Assembly (NCBI GenBank): GCA_005223125.1
Contig: NJBH01000004.1
Span: 1 to 64,000 of the forward strand
Length of the DNA: 64,000 bases
Source of the DNA: Promethearchaeota archaeon Loki_b32
GTDB taxonomy: Archaea; Asgardarchaeota; Lokiarchaeia; Sigyniarchaeales; SOKP01
Direction of reading: 5' to 3'
This document shows, piece by piece, positions 43,358-53,053 of the stretch. The stretch's first letter is position 1. Every line of letters begins with the position of its first letter. The notes beneath the pieces are model-generated. The model saw nothing but the letters and a program-made list of their open reading frames with translations, was not told the origin of the DNA and did not search any database. Both the position numbers and the translations under genes were made by a program.

Positions 43358-43867
43358 AAATTCTAAAACCTTTTTTTAAGCTTTTCGTGTATAATATGCC
43401 ATTAGGCTAGAATACATGTAATATCAAAAAGTTCTGGATAAGGGTTAATTTTCTAATGTTATACATGATTGGCTTCTGGAAAAAGAATATAAATTATTAA
43501 AAAAAAGATTTATAAAAAAATGATTTAAAAATAAAAGAAATCATCTGAATTAAGGAGCTCATTCACATCGGTTTGGGAAAATTGAATTTATATTGGTAAA
43601 TATGATACTCTTTTGGTTGAAAATGATGCATATTTCATAAAAGAAATTTAAATTTATTCCTAATTTACCAAAAAAAAAGAAATTATATTGTTATTCAAGA
43701 CAAAAAATTGGTCCAAATAAGAATCTGGATCGAAAAAGAAAATAATGCTTTCAATATATTAAGAGATATTGGAAAGGTAAAAAACTTTAATCATTTAAGT
43801 TTTTTTTATTTTTGTTAATTATATATTCCTTTGTTGTTTTAAATATTGTTTATTATCTGTATTGCAT
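43358..43867. other. Intergenic, possible lyase remnants
   Basis: 510 bp with no supported gene. One short plus-strand frame near 43600-43650 reads V-E-N-D-A-Y-F-I-K-E-I then stops, faintly like S-E-N-A-Y-F-I-R-E of the lyase, but the match is too short to call. The oligo-T stretch at 43371-43377 is a weak terminator candidate for the lyase. Confidence 0.4.
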
Positions 43868-45058
43868 TTAGAGTTGCTGGATCGCCTTCTTGATCCGATC
43901 GAGCCCTTCTTTTAGTATTTTACGGGGATACCCAATACTTAAACGTTGAAATCCTTCTCCATTCGCCAAGAAATCCCGCCCATCGTAAGGGATAATATGG
44001 GCATTTTTAATGAGATGCTGAAATACTTGATTTGGAGCCAGTGGAACTTTCCGAAAATCGAGCCAAATGAGCGGAGTGCCTTCACGGAGGATTAAATCAA
44101 TATTCATCTCGTGTTCTGTTAGATAATCTTGCACAAAACGAAAGTTATCATCCAAGTATTGGTTCAATAAATCTACCCATGGGGCACATTGATTATAAGC
44201 AGCTTGCATTCCGAGAATCCCAAATATATTAGGTGCATAAATAAATTTTTTATCAAAAAAGTGGAAAAAGGGTGCCCTTATCTCTGGATTTTTAATAAAA
44301 ATATTAGAGATTTTTAGGCCAGAAGTATTAAACGTTTTGGTCATTGAACTGAGAACAATCGTTTTTAACCCTAATTCAGGAGAAATATCCGCAATTGAGG
44401 TATAGTGATGCCCTTGCGAGATAAGATCACAATGAATCTCATCGGACACAATCATTACATTATAATTCAAGCATAAATCCCCTAGACGTTGCAATTCCAT
44501 TCGGGTCCAGACGCGTCCCACTGGGTTATGCGGATTACATAAGATAACGAGTTTGAGGGAATGCGTTTGAAACGTACGTTCAATCTGATCGAAATCCATA
44601 TGATAAGTGCCTTTTTCAAGGCGAAGAGGAACCATAATAAGTTTTCGAGCCTGATCAGTTGCAGCTTCTGCCAAAGGTCTGTAAATCGGTGGAAAAATTA
44701 AGATTTCATCTCCTGGATTCGTAAAAAATTGGATAACATTCCGTAAACTAAATATGACGCCCGTAGAATAGAGAATTTCTTCCCGCGAAAACTTGATATT
44801 ATGCCGATGTTGATACCATTGAATGACTGAATCATAATAATCGGGCTTGACTAACGTATATCCATATATCCCGTGATTATTGCGTTGTTGCAGAATATCA
44901 ATAATGGGTTGGGGACATTCAAAATCCATTTCTGCATGGTTAAATGGGAGAAGATCTGCTGTACCAAATCGTTCGATCATGTAATTGGGATCCCATTTAA
45001 TGGACCACGTCCGTGTTCTGTCCAGATATTTATCAAAAAGATCCAGAGAAAAGTCCAT
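43868..45058 (-). CDS. PatB/MalY-type PLP-dependent C-S beta-lyase or aminotransferase
   Basis: A 396-residue fold-type I PLP enzyme: N-terminal K-W-D-P-N-Y and F-N-H-A-E-M-D-F, N-P-H-N-P-V-G-R-V-W-T near residue 180, D-E-I-H-C-D-L near residue 212, the PLP lysine in S-M-T-K-T-F-N-T-S-G-L-K, and a final L-S-I-G-Y-P-R. This matches PatB/MalY cystathionine beta-lyase-like enzymes, which cleave C-S bonds of cysteine conjugates. Its DNA is visibly richer in G and C than its neighbours (codons such as CGC, GGG and GCG appear), and it lies between the lyase gene and lyase remnants on the opposite strand. I infer acquisition by transfer. Confidence 0.87.
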   Translation of the reverse strand: MDFSLDLFDKYLDRTRTWSIKWDPNYMIERFGTADLLPFNHAEMDFECPQPIIDILQQRNNHGIYGYTLVKPDYYDSVIQWYQHRHNIKFSREEILYSTGVIFSLRNVIQFFTNPGDEILIFPPIYRPLAEAATDQARKLIMVPLRLEKGTYHMDFDQIERTFQTHSLKLVILCNPHNPVGRVWTRMELQRLGDLCLNYNVMIVSDEIHCDLISQGHHYTSIADISPELGLKTIVLSSMTKTFNTSGLKISNIFIKNPEIRAPFFHFFDKKFIYAPNIFGILGMQAAYNQCAPWVDLLNQYLDDNFRFVQDYLTEHEMNIDLILREGTPLIWLDFRKVPLAPNQVFQHLIKNAHIIPYDGRDFLANGEGFQRLSIGYPRKILKEGLDRIKKAIQQL

Positions 45059-45233
45059 GATATGAGTTATTATAGGAAAAATAGAAATTAAAACCCATCA
45101 AATTTTTTTCGTTATAATGATTTTCTAGAATTATTTTCAATTATAACTAAAATGATTTAACTTTCGGTTCTCTTAATAGAATTAGAGTGTCATCACTAAG
45201 ATTTGAGCATAAATCGAAAATCCAACTTCTTCA

Positions 45234-45320
45234 GTTAGACTCCATGAGAAGAGAGATATTATTCCTGGTTTAAAAATGATTTTTAGGACTAAAAATTTGC
45301 GATTTTTCCAAGTAATTTAG
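45234..45320 (+). pseudogene. Degraded 3' end of a tyrosine phenol-lyase gene (copy 1)
   Basis: The frame reads V-R-L-H-E-K-R-D-I-I-P-G-L-K-M-I-F-R-T-K-N-L-R-F-F-Q-V-I then TAG. It matches the last 30 residues of the intact lyase (R-L-Y-K-K-R-D, G-L-K-M-V-F-E-P-K-H-L-R-F-F-Q-A-R-F) with several substitutions. Only the 3' end survives. It is more diverged than the copy at 45520. Confidence 0.75.
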
Positions 45321-45519
45321 AAAGATAAAAAGTTGAGAATCAAATCGCTTCTATTTTATGATGAAAGGGGAACTCCAATGGCGTTTACTGATGAGAATAA
45401 ACATTTCTTTACTTTATTGTTGAAAGATTGTAAATATCTATGAAAAATCTGCGTATAATCATGGGGAAAAAAATAAATCAAAAAAAAAAGGTTTTAATTT
45501 ATTAAAGGAGAAGGTTCCA

Positions 45520-45852
45520 GCTTTAAAATTCTTACCTCACCTTCCACGAGACCAATGGCCAGCACAAACTCTTTCAGCTGCTATCTATGAAGATTCTGCT
45601 GTTAGGACAATGGAAAGAGAGGCAGTTTCTAAAGGTAGAGATAAAGACACAGGTGAAAATATATTTCCCCCCTTAGAATTAGTCAGATTTACAATACCAC
45701 GTAGAGTATACACAAATACTCATATGGAATATATAGCGGAGTCCATAGTTAGACTCTACGAGAAGAGAGACACAATACCAGGTTTAAAAATGGTTTTTGA
45801 ACCTAAACATTTAAGGTTTTTCCAGGCTAGATTCGAACAACTGGCTTTCTAA
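45520..45852 (+). pseudogene. Truncated 3' end of a tyrosine phenol-lyase gene (copy 2)
   Basis: About 110 codons matching the C-terminal quarter of the intact lyase almost residue for residue, from A-L-K-F-L-P-H-L-P-R-D-Q-W-P-A through V-R-T-M-E-R-E-A-V-S-K-G-R-D to F-F-Q-A-R-F-E-Q-L-A-F. It has lost the first three-quarters, including the PLP lysine. An internal ATG at 45610 could start an 80-residue peptide, but it could not be an active lyase. High identity suggests a fairly recent duplication. Confidence 0.85.
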
Positions 45853-45856
45853 AAAA

Positions 45857-46333
45857 CTAAAACCTTTTTTCTAGAACTGTAATAATCGGTTGAAAGCCTA
45901 CTTTACTAAATACATCAAGCAATTTTTTATCTGTAGTGTATGAGAGATTGATTCGTATAGAATCAGTTCCCCAAGATTCCAAAATTTGAATTGCCCTATC
46001 TGCTAAGATTTTACCCACACCCTTTCCAATAAATTCTTTTTTTGTAGCCCAATTATCTAAATAACCAATATATCTTCCAAGTGTATTTTTTACAGCTTCA
46101 ATCATCCCCATGCTTACAACTTGACCCGTGGATTTTAATTCTGCGATTAATGTAATTCGTTTAAGATTTGGTTTAAATTGCCTTAATCCTGAAGATTCTC
46201 TCCATTGTTTTTCATTAAACCCAATATCAAACATCTCATTTAATTCTTTTAAAATCTCTAAAGTGGCTTGATAATCTGAAGTACGGTAATTTCTAATAAT
46301 AATACCATCTTCTTGAATTTCATCTTTTGACAT
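45857..46333 (-). CDS. GNAT family N-acetyltransferase
   Basis: A 158-residue GNAT-fold protein: I-I-I-R-N-Y-R-T-S-D-Y at the start, and the acetyl-CoA pyrophosphate-binding motif K-E-F-I-G-K-G-V-G-K-I-L-A-D-R-A near residue 113, then S-K-V-G-F-Q-P. The acceptor is unknown. It starts 14 bp after the stop of the larger gene upstream (46348-47397), so the two may be cotranscribed. Confidence 0.85.
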   Translation of the reverse strand: MSKDEIQEDGIIIRNYRTSDYQATLEILKELNEMFDIGFNEKQWRESSGLRQFKPNLKRITLIAELKSTGQVVSMGMIEAVKNTLGRYIGYLDNWATKKEFIGKGVGKILADRAIQILESWGTDSIRINLSYTTDKKLLDVFSKVGFQPIITVLEKRF

Positions 46334-46347
46334 ATTTATTAACCTTT

Positions 46348-47397
46348 TTAATTAGATATTTTATTTATTAATTTTAAATCAATCCTATGTATAAGAATTT
46401 TTTCACTAATACCAATATCATCTTCTTGCTTAATAGTAACTAAATATTCATCAATATGAGGCACTATTGGTGTGACAAACAAGAGTTCCTCCTGAGGGAA
46501 CCAGAAATCAACCTTTTGGCTCATTACTTCTTTTTCAAAATATTCTTTTACATGAGTTATTATGACAGACATATTTGTTAGATCTTTATCTGTATTATTC
46601 TGAACTGTAATTTCAATTTCTTGGCTGTTTTCAATAAAATTAAGGTTTGTAATTACGAGTTGCGATAATGGTAAAATACTATCTGTTGCTTTTTTCGATG
46701 AATCAAAGAGTTCTATGTTTGTAAAGCCACCTTCTCCTTTTAAACTGCTAAGAGGAGAGAACTCAAAACCTTTAAGAGAAAAATATGATATAGCCTTCTG
46801 TGTCTTGAAAGATGGGGATTCTGCTCTTGTTTCAATAGCTTTTGAAAAATATTCTTTAATAGTTTTATCGATTAATTCCCTCATAAAAACCTTGGTTTTC
46901 ATTCCTTGAGAAATACGTTCTTGAATCTTTGGTGTCTTTATCACAAAATCTGTAACAATTTCACTTTCTATAACCTTATACAATTTATCTTCGAAATTAT
47001 ATCGTAATTCTTCTGTTAACCTTTTAATTAACTCATCTCCGAAAATATCTATTTCAACTGGTAGAGACACAATGATAACTATTGTTTCTGGAGTTTCTGC
47101 CTTAAGTCCTGCTCTCCTTTTTTGTCTTTCTGATTTTGCGAGAAATTTTTTTCCAAAAAATGTATATCCTTTATATTCTAAATCAATATGGTCGAGTTCT
47201 TCAGTTTCTAAGAACCAAACCGGATGATAATTTATGGGGCGCATGTATCTTGTATCATTTCTAAGCCGATCATCAGGATATATTAATAGTGGCACCTGAC
47301 CACGTTTTTCATCGAAAAACATAACATATACAACACATAAAGCTTCATTAGGATTTTTTTCCACTTTTATATCAAAAATATCCGACACGGCAACCAA
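46348..47397 (-). CDS. Hypothetical protein with longin/roadblock-like N-terminus and beta-rich C-terminus
   Basis: A 349-residue soluble protein. The N-terminal 200 residues have alternating beta and helical segments beginning V-Y-V-M-F-F-D-E-K-R-G-Q-V-P-L-L-I-Y-P-D, a style I associate with Asgard-specific proteins having longin- or roadblock-like folds. The C-terminal 100 residues look like an immunoglobulin-like beta sandwich (L-V-I-T-N-L-N-F-I, I-E-I-T-V-Q-N-N-T-D-K-D-L, M-S-V-I-I-T-H), which in adaptor proteins often follows such domains. These domain ideas are impressions from sequence pattern, not matches. It is cotranscribed with a GNAT enzyme. Confidence 0.7.
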   Translation of the reverse strand: MVAVSDIFDIKVEKNPNEALCVVYVMFFDEKRGQVPLLIYPDDRLRNDTRYMRPINYHPVWFLETEELDHIDLEYKGYTFFGKKFLAKSERQKRRAGLKAETPETIVIIVSLPVEIDIFGDELIKRLTEELRYNFEDKLYKVIESEIVTDFVIKTPKIQERISQGMKTKVFMRELIDKTIKEYFSKAIETRAESPSFKTQKAISYFSLKGFEFSPLSSLKGEGGFTNIELFDSSKKATDSILPLSQLVITNLNFIENSQEIEITVQNNTDKDLTNMSVIITHVKEYFEKEVMSQKVDFWFPQEELLFVTPIVPHIDEYLVTIKQEDDIGISEKILIHRIDLKLINKISN

Positions 47398-47711
47398 TTC
47401 AAGAAAAATTCTAAGGATAATTATAATTCCTTATTCAGAAGAAAAAAATTCTTCTTATTCTAAAAATTTAACTATAAAAAAGTGTAAATCTAATAAAAAT
47501 ACTTGTATTTTGCCCTTTTTTTTTGATTTAGACCGTTTGATTCTAATGCTGAGTGTTTGAGGTTTCAATGTGCTGATATTAAGAAGGTAATTCAATCATT
47601 TCAATATTCCTTTCTATAACATAAGAAATTAGTTTTATATGTATAGAAATTTCATAAAACTTTTTTATTTCAAAACGACTTTCTTTTTTATCAAAAAATC
47701 TCAAAACTTTA
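47398..47711. other. Intergenic, divergent promoters
   Basis: 314 bp between divergent genes. AGAAGAA/TTCTTCT (47437-47443 with 47449-47455) can form a hairpin in the leader of the minus-strand gene. A T run lies at 47516-47524. No gene seen. Confidence 0.4.
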
Positions 47712-48806
47712 GTGAAACGAAAAATGCAAATTATAGATATTAAAACTCACTTAGTTCAGCTCAATTTTTCTATTAAAATTGGGAGCATGCCAAGGTTTAA
47801 AGCTTCAGGATTGTACACGCAAATTATAACTGACGAGGATATTGAAGGATGGGCATTATCTCATTGGAATTTGTCCAATCTTGCGCAAAAACAATTTATT
47901 GATGATGCTCTTAGCAAGCTACTAATTAACAAAGACCCTTTCATGACAGATGCGATTTATAACGAAATTTACCATGTAACAAATAGGATAATGTTTGGAA
48001 TACCTCAAGCTACGAGTGCAGTAATGATAGCATTAATGGATATCATTGGAAAAGCCACTAAGCAACCAATCTATAAGATACTTGGGGGCCGAAAGCAGAA
48101 AGTGAAGGCATACGCATCACTATTTCGAGTTTATAAACCTAAGGCAGCGGTAGGTGCAACTCAAGCCGCGATCGAGACAGGAGGGTTTAATGCTGTTAAG
48201 TTAAGGATCGGACAAGGTATTAAAAAAGATGAAGCCCTCCTAAAAGCTGTCCGAGACGCTTTTCCTGATATAGAATTAATGGTGGATGTTAACTCAGGTT
48301 ATACTTCAGTTATGGATGCCTTAAAGATTGCTAAACTTTGTTATAAATATGATCTGACTTGGTTGGAAGAACCTTTACCTTCTGATAATCTTAATGGCCT
48401 TGCCAAATTGAGAGAGCTTTCTCCAGTTCCAATTGCTGGTGGTGAAAATGACATGGGAATATTCCGATTTGAGGACATTCTGGATAAAAATTGCTACGAT
48501 ATAATCCAACCGGATGTAACTCGATGTGGTAGTTATATGGAGATAAAGAAGATTGATGCTTTAGCAGAGGTGAAAGGTGTGCGTTGTATTCCTCACATTT
48601 TTGGCTACGGTCATATCCTAGCTGCTAATCTTCATTTTATAATGGCTTCGAGATGTGAATTTTGTGAATTTCCTTATTATCCTGAGCAATTTCAAATGCT
48701 TGAAGAACCAATAAAAGTTGAAAAAGGATTTGTCAAAGCTATAGAAAAACCGGGATTGGGTGTAGAGATTAACAAGAAAATGTTTGAAGAAAATGTAATT
48801 AATTAA
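47712..48806 (+). CDS. Enolase superfamily enzyme (mandelate racemase / muconate lactonizing type)
   Basis: A 364-residue protein; GTG 47712 and ATG 47724 are both possible starts. Catalytic features are visible: K163-x-R165 (V-K-L-R), metal ligands D192 (V-D-V-N), E219 or E220 (L-E-E-P) and E245 (G-G-E-N), D268 (P-D-V-T-R-C-G) and H295 (I-P-H-I-F-G). The His with the K-x-R pattern resembles the mandelate-racemase subgroup, which dehydrates sugar acids or racemises alpha-hydroxy acids. The substrate cannot be predicted. The following genes are a broken transporter and a creatininase-family hydrolase, so a small catabolic cluster is possible. Confidence 0.87.
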   Translation: MKRKMQIIDIKTHLVQLNFSIKIGSMPRFKASGLYTQIITDEDIEGWALSHWNLSNLAQKQFIDDALSKLLINKDPFMTDAIYNEIYHVTNRIMFGIPQATSAVMIALMDIIGKATKQPIYKILGGRKQKVKAYASLFRVYKPKAAVGATQAAIETGGFNAVKLRIGQGIKKDEALLKAVRDAFPDIELMVDVNSGYTSVMDALKIAKLCYKYDLTWLEEPLPSDNLNGLAKLRELSPVPIAGGENDMGIFRFEDILDKNCYDIIQPDVTRCGSYMEIKKIDALAEVKGVRCIPHIFGYGHILAANLHFIMASRCEFCEFPYYPEQFQMLEEPIKVEKGFVKAIEKPGLGVEINKKMFEENVIN

Positions 48807-48894
48807 TTGATTTTTAATTTAAAGATAAACTAGCGAAGATCGTATGAATTTTCAAATTAGTTAAAACAAAAATTTTTTTGCTTCCTTAGAAAAT

Positions 48895-49824
48895 ATGACA
48901 GACGTAAACTATATTTTCTTGTTATCTCTCACGATAATTGTAATAGGGTATATTCTCAAAAAACTAAACATAATTTCAGAAGAAAATGGCAAAACAATTG
49001 CAAAAGTAGTTTTTAATGTTACATTACCGGCTTTAATTTTAAATGTTATAATCTCTATTGAAATTACTCCCTCTTTAGGCCTGATAACCCTAATTTCCAT
49101 CCTTTATTGTATTCCTATTCTTGTTTTAGCTTTTACACTTTTTAGAAATTATCCAAAAGAAATAAAAGGATTAATTTTCATGGCAGTTATAGGATTTAAT
49201 GTAGGTCATTTTGCGTATCCTTTAATTGAAGGAATTTGGAATGAAGAAGGGCTTAAATATATTGCGATGTTCGACATTGGAAACGCAATGGTAATTTTTG
49301 TTATTTGTTATATTTTAGGGCTAATTTATTCACCTAATAATGAATTCCAGGATAAAAAAGAGTTAGCTAAGAATATCTTATTTAAGTTATTGTAATCAGC
49401 TCCATTAATGAGTTATATTATAGCTATTATCTTGAATTTCCTAAATATGGGATTCCCTATTTTTGTTTTAGATATATTAGATGTCTTATCAAGAGCAAAT
49501 ATGGCTTTAACTTTACTATTATTAGGAATTTTCTTAAATTTTAAGTTCGAAAAATCACAGTGGAAAAATGCTTTTATTGTACTTATTATTCGATATTCTT
49601 TTGGATTGGTAATTGGACTTATATTGTTTTTCTCATTACCATTTGATCAGTTATATAGAGGAATATTGGCTATTGCTCTAATTCTACCAATTGGTTTAGC
49701 AATTATCCCTTTTACAGTAGAATTCGAGTATAATGAGAGGTTTGCTGGAATGGTTGCTAATTTAACAATTATTATCTCATTTGTACTTCTTTGGGTCGTA
49801 ATTATACTCTTAGGATTCGGATAA
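48895..49824 (+). pseudogene. AEC (auxin efflux carrier) family transporter interrupted by an in-frame TAA
   Basis: Two frames in the same phase (48895-49395 and 49408-49824), separated only by TAA at 49393-49395, together give about 309 residues and ten hydrophobic segments, the normal size for AEC transporters. The first half contains P-A-L-I-L-N-V-I; the second begins after S-A-P-L-M-S-Y-I-I and contains L-L-L-G-I-F-L. TAA is not known to be recoded in archaea, so a nonsense mutation (or a sequencing or assembly error) is the simplest reading. If real, the transporter is inactive or made as two pieces. It lies between the enolase-family enzyme and the creatininase. Confidence 0.8.
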
Positions 49825-49893
49825 TATTAAAGAAAGTTTTTAATGAAAAGTTGGTTTAAAACCTAAATATAGAACAAATTTTGGAGAAATAAA

Positions 49894-50646
49894 ATGAGCT
49901 CATTGAAAATGGAAGAATTGAATTGGGTTGATATTAAACAAGCGATTAATAATGGTTTCAAAACTGTAGTCATCGGAGTAGGATCTACAGAACAGCATGG
50001 ACCGCACTTACCAACTCAGACTGATGCATTAACCGCAGAAGTCATAGCTAATTTAGTTGCTCGAAAGTTAAAGAATGCTTTACAAGCACAAACTATAAGA
50101 GTAGGGTGCTCAGATCACCACTTATCTTTTCCTGGAACAATATCATTAAAAAAATCCACTCTACAGGCGATTATTTATGATTATATTGACAGTCTTCAAA
50201 AACATGGATTTGAAAATATTGTTTTTATCCCAACACATGGAGGAAACTTTAATCCGTTACAAAAAGCTGTTGATAAAGCAAAGAAAAAATACCCAGATAT
50301 AAAAATAGTTGCTTACACTGATTTATTGGGTTATGTAGATACTCAGAATAAAATCGCGTCTGATTTTAAAATTACAGTGGAAGAAGCGGGAGCCCATGCT
50401 GGGGAAGTTGAAACATCCCAAATTCTATCCCTCGCTGAGAATCTTGTCAATAGAGAAAGATTTCAACCAGGATTTCTTGGTGTTCTAGGAGAAGAAGAAA
50501 TTGAAATGCTTTTTGAAAATGGAATGCCTAGTTTAACTGAAATTGGTGTAATTGGAGATCCAACAAAAGCAAGTAAAGAAAAAGGAAAAATCTATATTGA
50601 GAAAATAGCTGTATTTCTGACTAAGGAAATTAAAAAGCAATTATAA
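49894..50646 (+). CDS. Creatininase family amidohydrolase
   Basis: A 250-residue protein with the creatininase metal motifs: G-S-T-E-Q-H-G-P-H-L-P-T-Q-T-D (residues 30-44), P-T-H-G-G-N (about 110-115) and G-A-H-A-G-E-V-E-T-S (about 168-177). Family members hydrolyse cyclic amides or N-ribosyl formamides (creatinine, FAPy in F420/riboflavin synthesis, mycofactocin precursors). The exact substrate is unknown. GGAG lies 7 nt before ATG. It is the third gene of a plus-strand run beginning with the enolase-superfamily enzyme. Confidence 0.87.
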   Translation: MSSLKMEELNWVDIKQAINNGFKTVVIGVGSTEQHGPHLPTQTDALTAEVIANLVARKLKNALQAQTIRVGCSDHHLSFPGTISLKKSTLQAIIYDYIDSLQKHGFENIVFIPTHGGNFNPLQKAVDKAKKKYPDIKIVAYTDLLGYVDTQNKIASDFKITVEEAGAHAGEVETSQILSLAENLVNRERFQPGFLGVLGEEEIEMLFENGMPSLTEIGVIGDPTKASKEKGKIYIEKIAVFLTKEIKKQL

Positions 50647-50742
50647 ATAGTAAATTTCCTTCATTTTGGAGGATCAATAATTAAGAGATAAAAATTATAA
50701 TTAACGTTTTAGCTTTAGGTACATTCAAAATTTTGATTTTTT

Positions 50743-52017
50743 TTATGATAAAATAGGCTCAAAATCTAAGTATAAATTAAATTCTTTTCTATTTTTATCA
50801 AAATTCTGTGTAGAGTTCTTGACGATTGACTCTATTGCATCATCGTTTAGCTTATTTATGAATGAATTATTAATTTTTGTCCAATGCGGCATTCCAACTA
50901 AAAATATATTCCATAAGTGATTCTTTTTTTTCTTAGCTCTTGTTTCAACCTCTCTTGAGAGGAGAGCCCAAAATAAAATTAATTTGTATGATATTCCTGT
51001 ATCTATTTTTAACCCCATTCGTTGAAAACTTCCAAATGCTAAGATCATCAATAAAGCCAAGCTATATTTCATTTGAATTTTATAAGAATGGAACAAGAAC
51101 TTTTTTTTTATTAATGCCCAATTAAGGTTACTGAGGAATTCATTATCTGTTTCCTGGATACTCTGCTTCAGTTTATTAAAATAAAACTCTTTGGTTAAGT
51201 GAGGCTTTGTTTCAACAAACTGGAAAATCCTAAGGGCTCCAGCTATTCTCCATTCTAACCATTCTTGAGAATATTCTTTCGCTTTCGTTAAAGAGGACTC
51301 TTTATCTGACCAAGAACGGAGTATCGTTTTTAGTTTATAATTAATCTCATCATAATACTTTACATAATGATCATAAATTTTAGCATAAGAATAGCCTAGA
51401 ATATCAATATAAGTAAAAATTTCTAACATATCTATGAATTTGTCAATGTAAATTTCATTAGAGAATAATTCGGTAAATTCTGGGTCGTTTAACAGAGAAT
51501 ATACTGCATAATAAGTAGATTCTCCAGTATAAATAGTTGCAAATAATAAATGATATTGTATAACCTTACTAATAAGTAAGTGATCAACGTCAGAAAGCTT
51601 ATAATGTTCAAGCAAATTCATGGTTGAAATTATTTGGTAACTATGATAGGGGTGGTGTTTTTTATCAATGAATCGTCCAATATCGTGATAAATAAGGATT
51701 AATGGAATTATTAATTCATTTTGAGAATTTTGTATCAAAATTTTTTTTCTAATAATATTTAAAGATTCTTGTGAAAGTGTTTCATGAAAAAATACTCCAT
51801 CTTGTATTAAATAGAATATTTTAAATAGTCTAAATATGTGTCTTATAGTTCTTTGAAATTCCTCATTATCTTTATCGCTCGCTTCTTGAAAAATATTCTC
51901 TAAATTTGGAAATATTAATAAAAGAGCATTAAATTCATCAGAAGTAAATAATTCTTCGGAATTATCTATCCACGAAAGATCCACGTTATTAAATAACTTG
52001 TATAACGAATTTTTCAT
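50743..52017 (-). CDS. HD-domain phosphohydrolase-like protein
   Basis: A 424-residue protein with an HD motif in Y-H-D-I-G-R-F-I-D-K-K-H-H-P-Y-H-S (about residue 112) and supporting His residues further on (I-Q-Y-H-L-L-F-A, about residue 152). The rest is helical, with no other domain recognised. HD enzymes are metal-dependent phosphohydrolases of nucleotides or cyclic nucleotides; the substrate is unknown. It starts 3 bp after the stop of the PLP enzyme gene, so it is the second gene of a two-gene operon. Confidence 0.75.
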   Translation of the reverse strand: MKNSLYKLFNNVDLSWIDNSEELFTSDEFNALLLIFPNLENIFQEASDKDNEEFQRTIRHIFRLFKIFYLIQDGVFFHETLSQESLNIIRKKILIQNSQNELIIPLILIYHDIGRFIDKKHHPYHSYQIISTMNLLEHYKLSDVDHLLISKVIQYHLLFATIYTGESTYYAVYSLLNDPEFTELFSNEIYIDKFIDMLEIFTYIDILGYSYAKIYDHYVKYYDEINYKLKTILRSWSDKESSLTKAKEYSQEWLEWRIAGALRIFQFVETKPHLTKEFYFNKLKQSIQETDNEFLSNLNWALIKKKFLFHSYKIQMKYSLALLMILAFGSFQRMGLKIDTGISYKLILFWALLSREVETRAKKKKNHLWNIFLVGMPHWTKINNSFINKLNDDAIESIVKNSTQNFDKNRKEFNLYLDFEPILS

Positions 52018-52020
52018 ATT

Positions 52021-52977
52021 CTATTCAAGTTTTTTTTCTAATAATTGAAAGAATGGCTCTAAATCGATGTTCCCACCACTCAAAATAGCTCCTACTTTTT
52101 TATTATTTACCAAAATTTTCTTAGATAATAGAGCCGCTAATGGAACGGCACCTGAAGGTTCAACAATAATTTTCATACGTCTCCATAGAAATCTCATTGC
52201 TTCAATTATATCAATTTCAGACACGGTTACTATTTGGTCTACGTATTTCTGAATGAACTTAAATGTTTTTTCAGAAATAGACGTACGTAATCCATCAGCA
52301 ATGGTATTTGGATAAGTACTTGGTATTATATATCCTGCTTTAAGCGACCTAAGACCATCATCAGCTATTGAGGGCTCAACTCCAATCACTTGAGCATTTG
52401 GACATAGACCTTTAGAGGCAATAGCAGTTCCACTTAATAGACCTCCCCCTCCTAATGGGGCAATAACTAAATCAAGATCACCTACTTCTTTAATTAGTTC
52501 AAAGGCTGCAGTACCTTGCCCATTTATTATATTATCATTATCATAGGGGTGGATTAGAATTGAATTGTTTCTTTCAATTATCTCCTCAGTAGTTTGAGCT
52601 CTAGATTCTAGATTATTATCACAAAATACAATCTCAGCACCATAACCTTTTGTCGCATTGATTTTATTTACTGGGGCTCCTTTCGGCATAACTATTGTTG
52701 CTTTAATTCCTAATAATGACGCTGCTAGTGCAATAGCTTGGGCATGATTACCACTCGAGTGTGTAATAACTCCTTGTTTTTTTTGTTTTTCTGTAAGTAA
52801 ACTCAACGTGTTGTAAGCTCCTCGAAATTTAAAAGCTCCAACTCTTTGAAAATTTTCACATTTTAAATAATTTTTAGAACCCGTAATGCTATTGAGGGTT
52901 CGTGAAGTCATAACCGGTGTTTTATTAACAACCTCTATATTTCTATTATATGCATCCTGTATACCTTCAAAAGACAA
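52021..52977 (-). CDS. Threonine dehydratase / serine racemase-type PLP enzyme
   Basis: A 318-residue fold-type II PLP enzyme: the PLP lysine in G-A-F-K-F-R-G-A (about residue 47), S-S-G-N-H-A-Q-A-I-A (about residue 75), the phosphate-binding glycine loop P-L-G-G-G-G-L-L-S-G (about residue 172) and a final I-L-S-G-G-N-I-D. It would convert L-threonine or L-serine to the 2-oxo acid and ammonia, or racemise serine. There is no C-terminal regulatory ACT domain, so it is the short catabolic or racemase form. Confidence 0.87.
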   Translation of the reverse strand: MSFEGIQDAYNRNIEVVNKTPVMTSRTLNSITGSKNYLKCENFQRVGAFKFRGAYNTLSLLTEKQKKQGVITHSSGNHAQAIALAASLLGIKATIVMPKGAPVNKINATKGYGAEIVFCDNNLESRAQTTEEIIERNNSILIHPYDNDNIINGQGTAAFELIKEVGDLDLVIAPLGGGGLLSGTAIASKGLCPNAQVIGVEPSIADDGLRSLKAGYIIPSTYPNTIADGLRTSISEKTFKFIQKYVDQIVTVSEIDIIEAMRFLWRRMKIIVEPSGAVPLAALLSKKILVNNKKVGAILSGGNIDLEPFFQLLEKKLE

Positions 52978-53053
52978 ATTTAATACCTATTTTTTCTATT
53001 TTAATAGTTTTTAAAATTATAATTATAAAAAAGAATAGTTCAAGGTAAAAATA

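Noticed and set aside
43600..43655. Possible third lyase remnant (V-E-N-D-A-Y-F-I-K-E)
   Set aside because: The match is only about nine residues and the flanks do not align with the lyase.
49393..49395. TAA in the AEC gene as a recoded codon
   Set aside because: No recoding of TAA is known in archaea, so a nonsense mutation or error is more likely.
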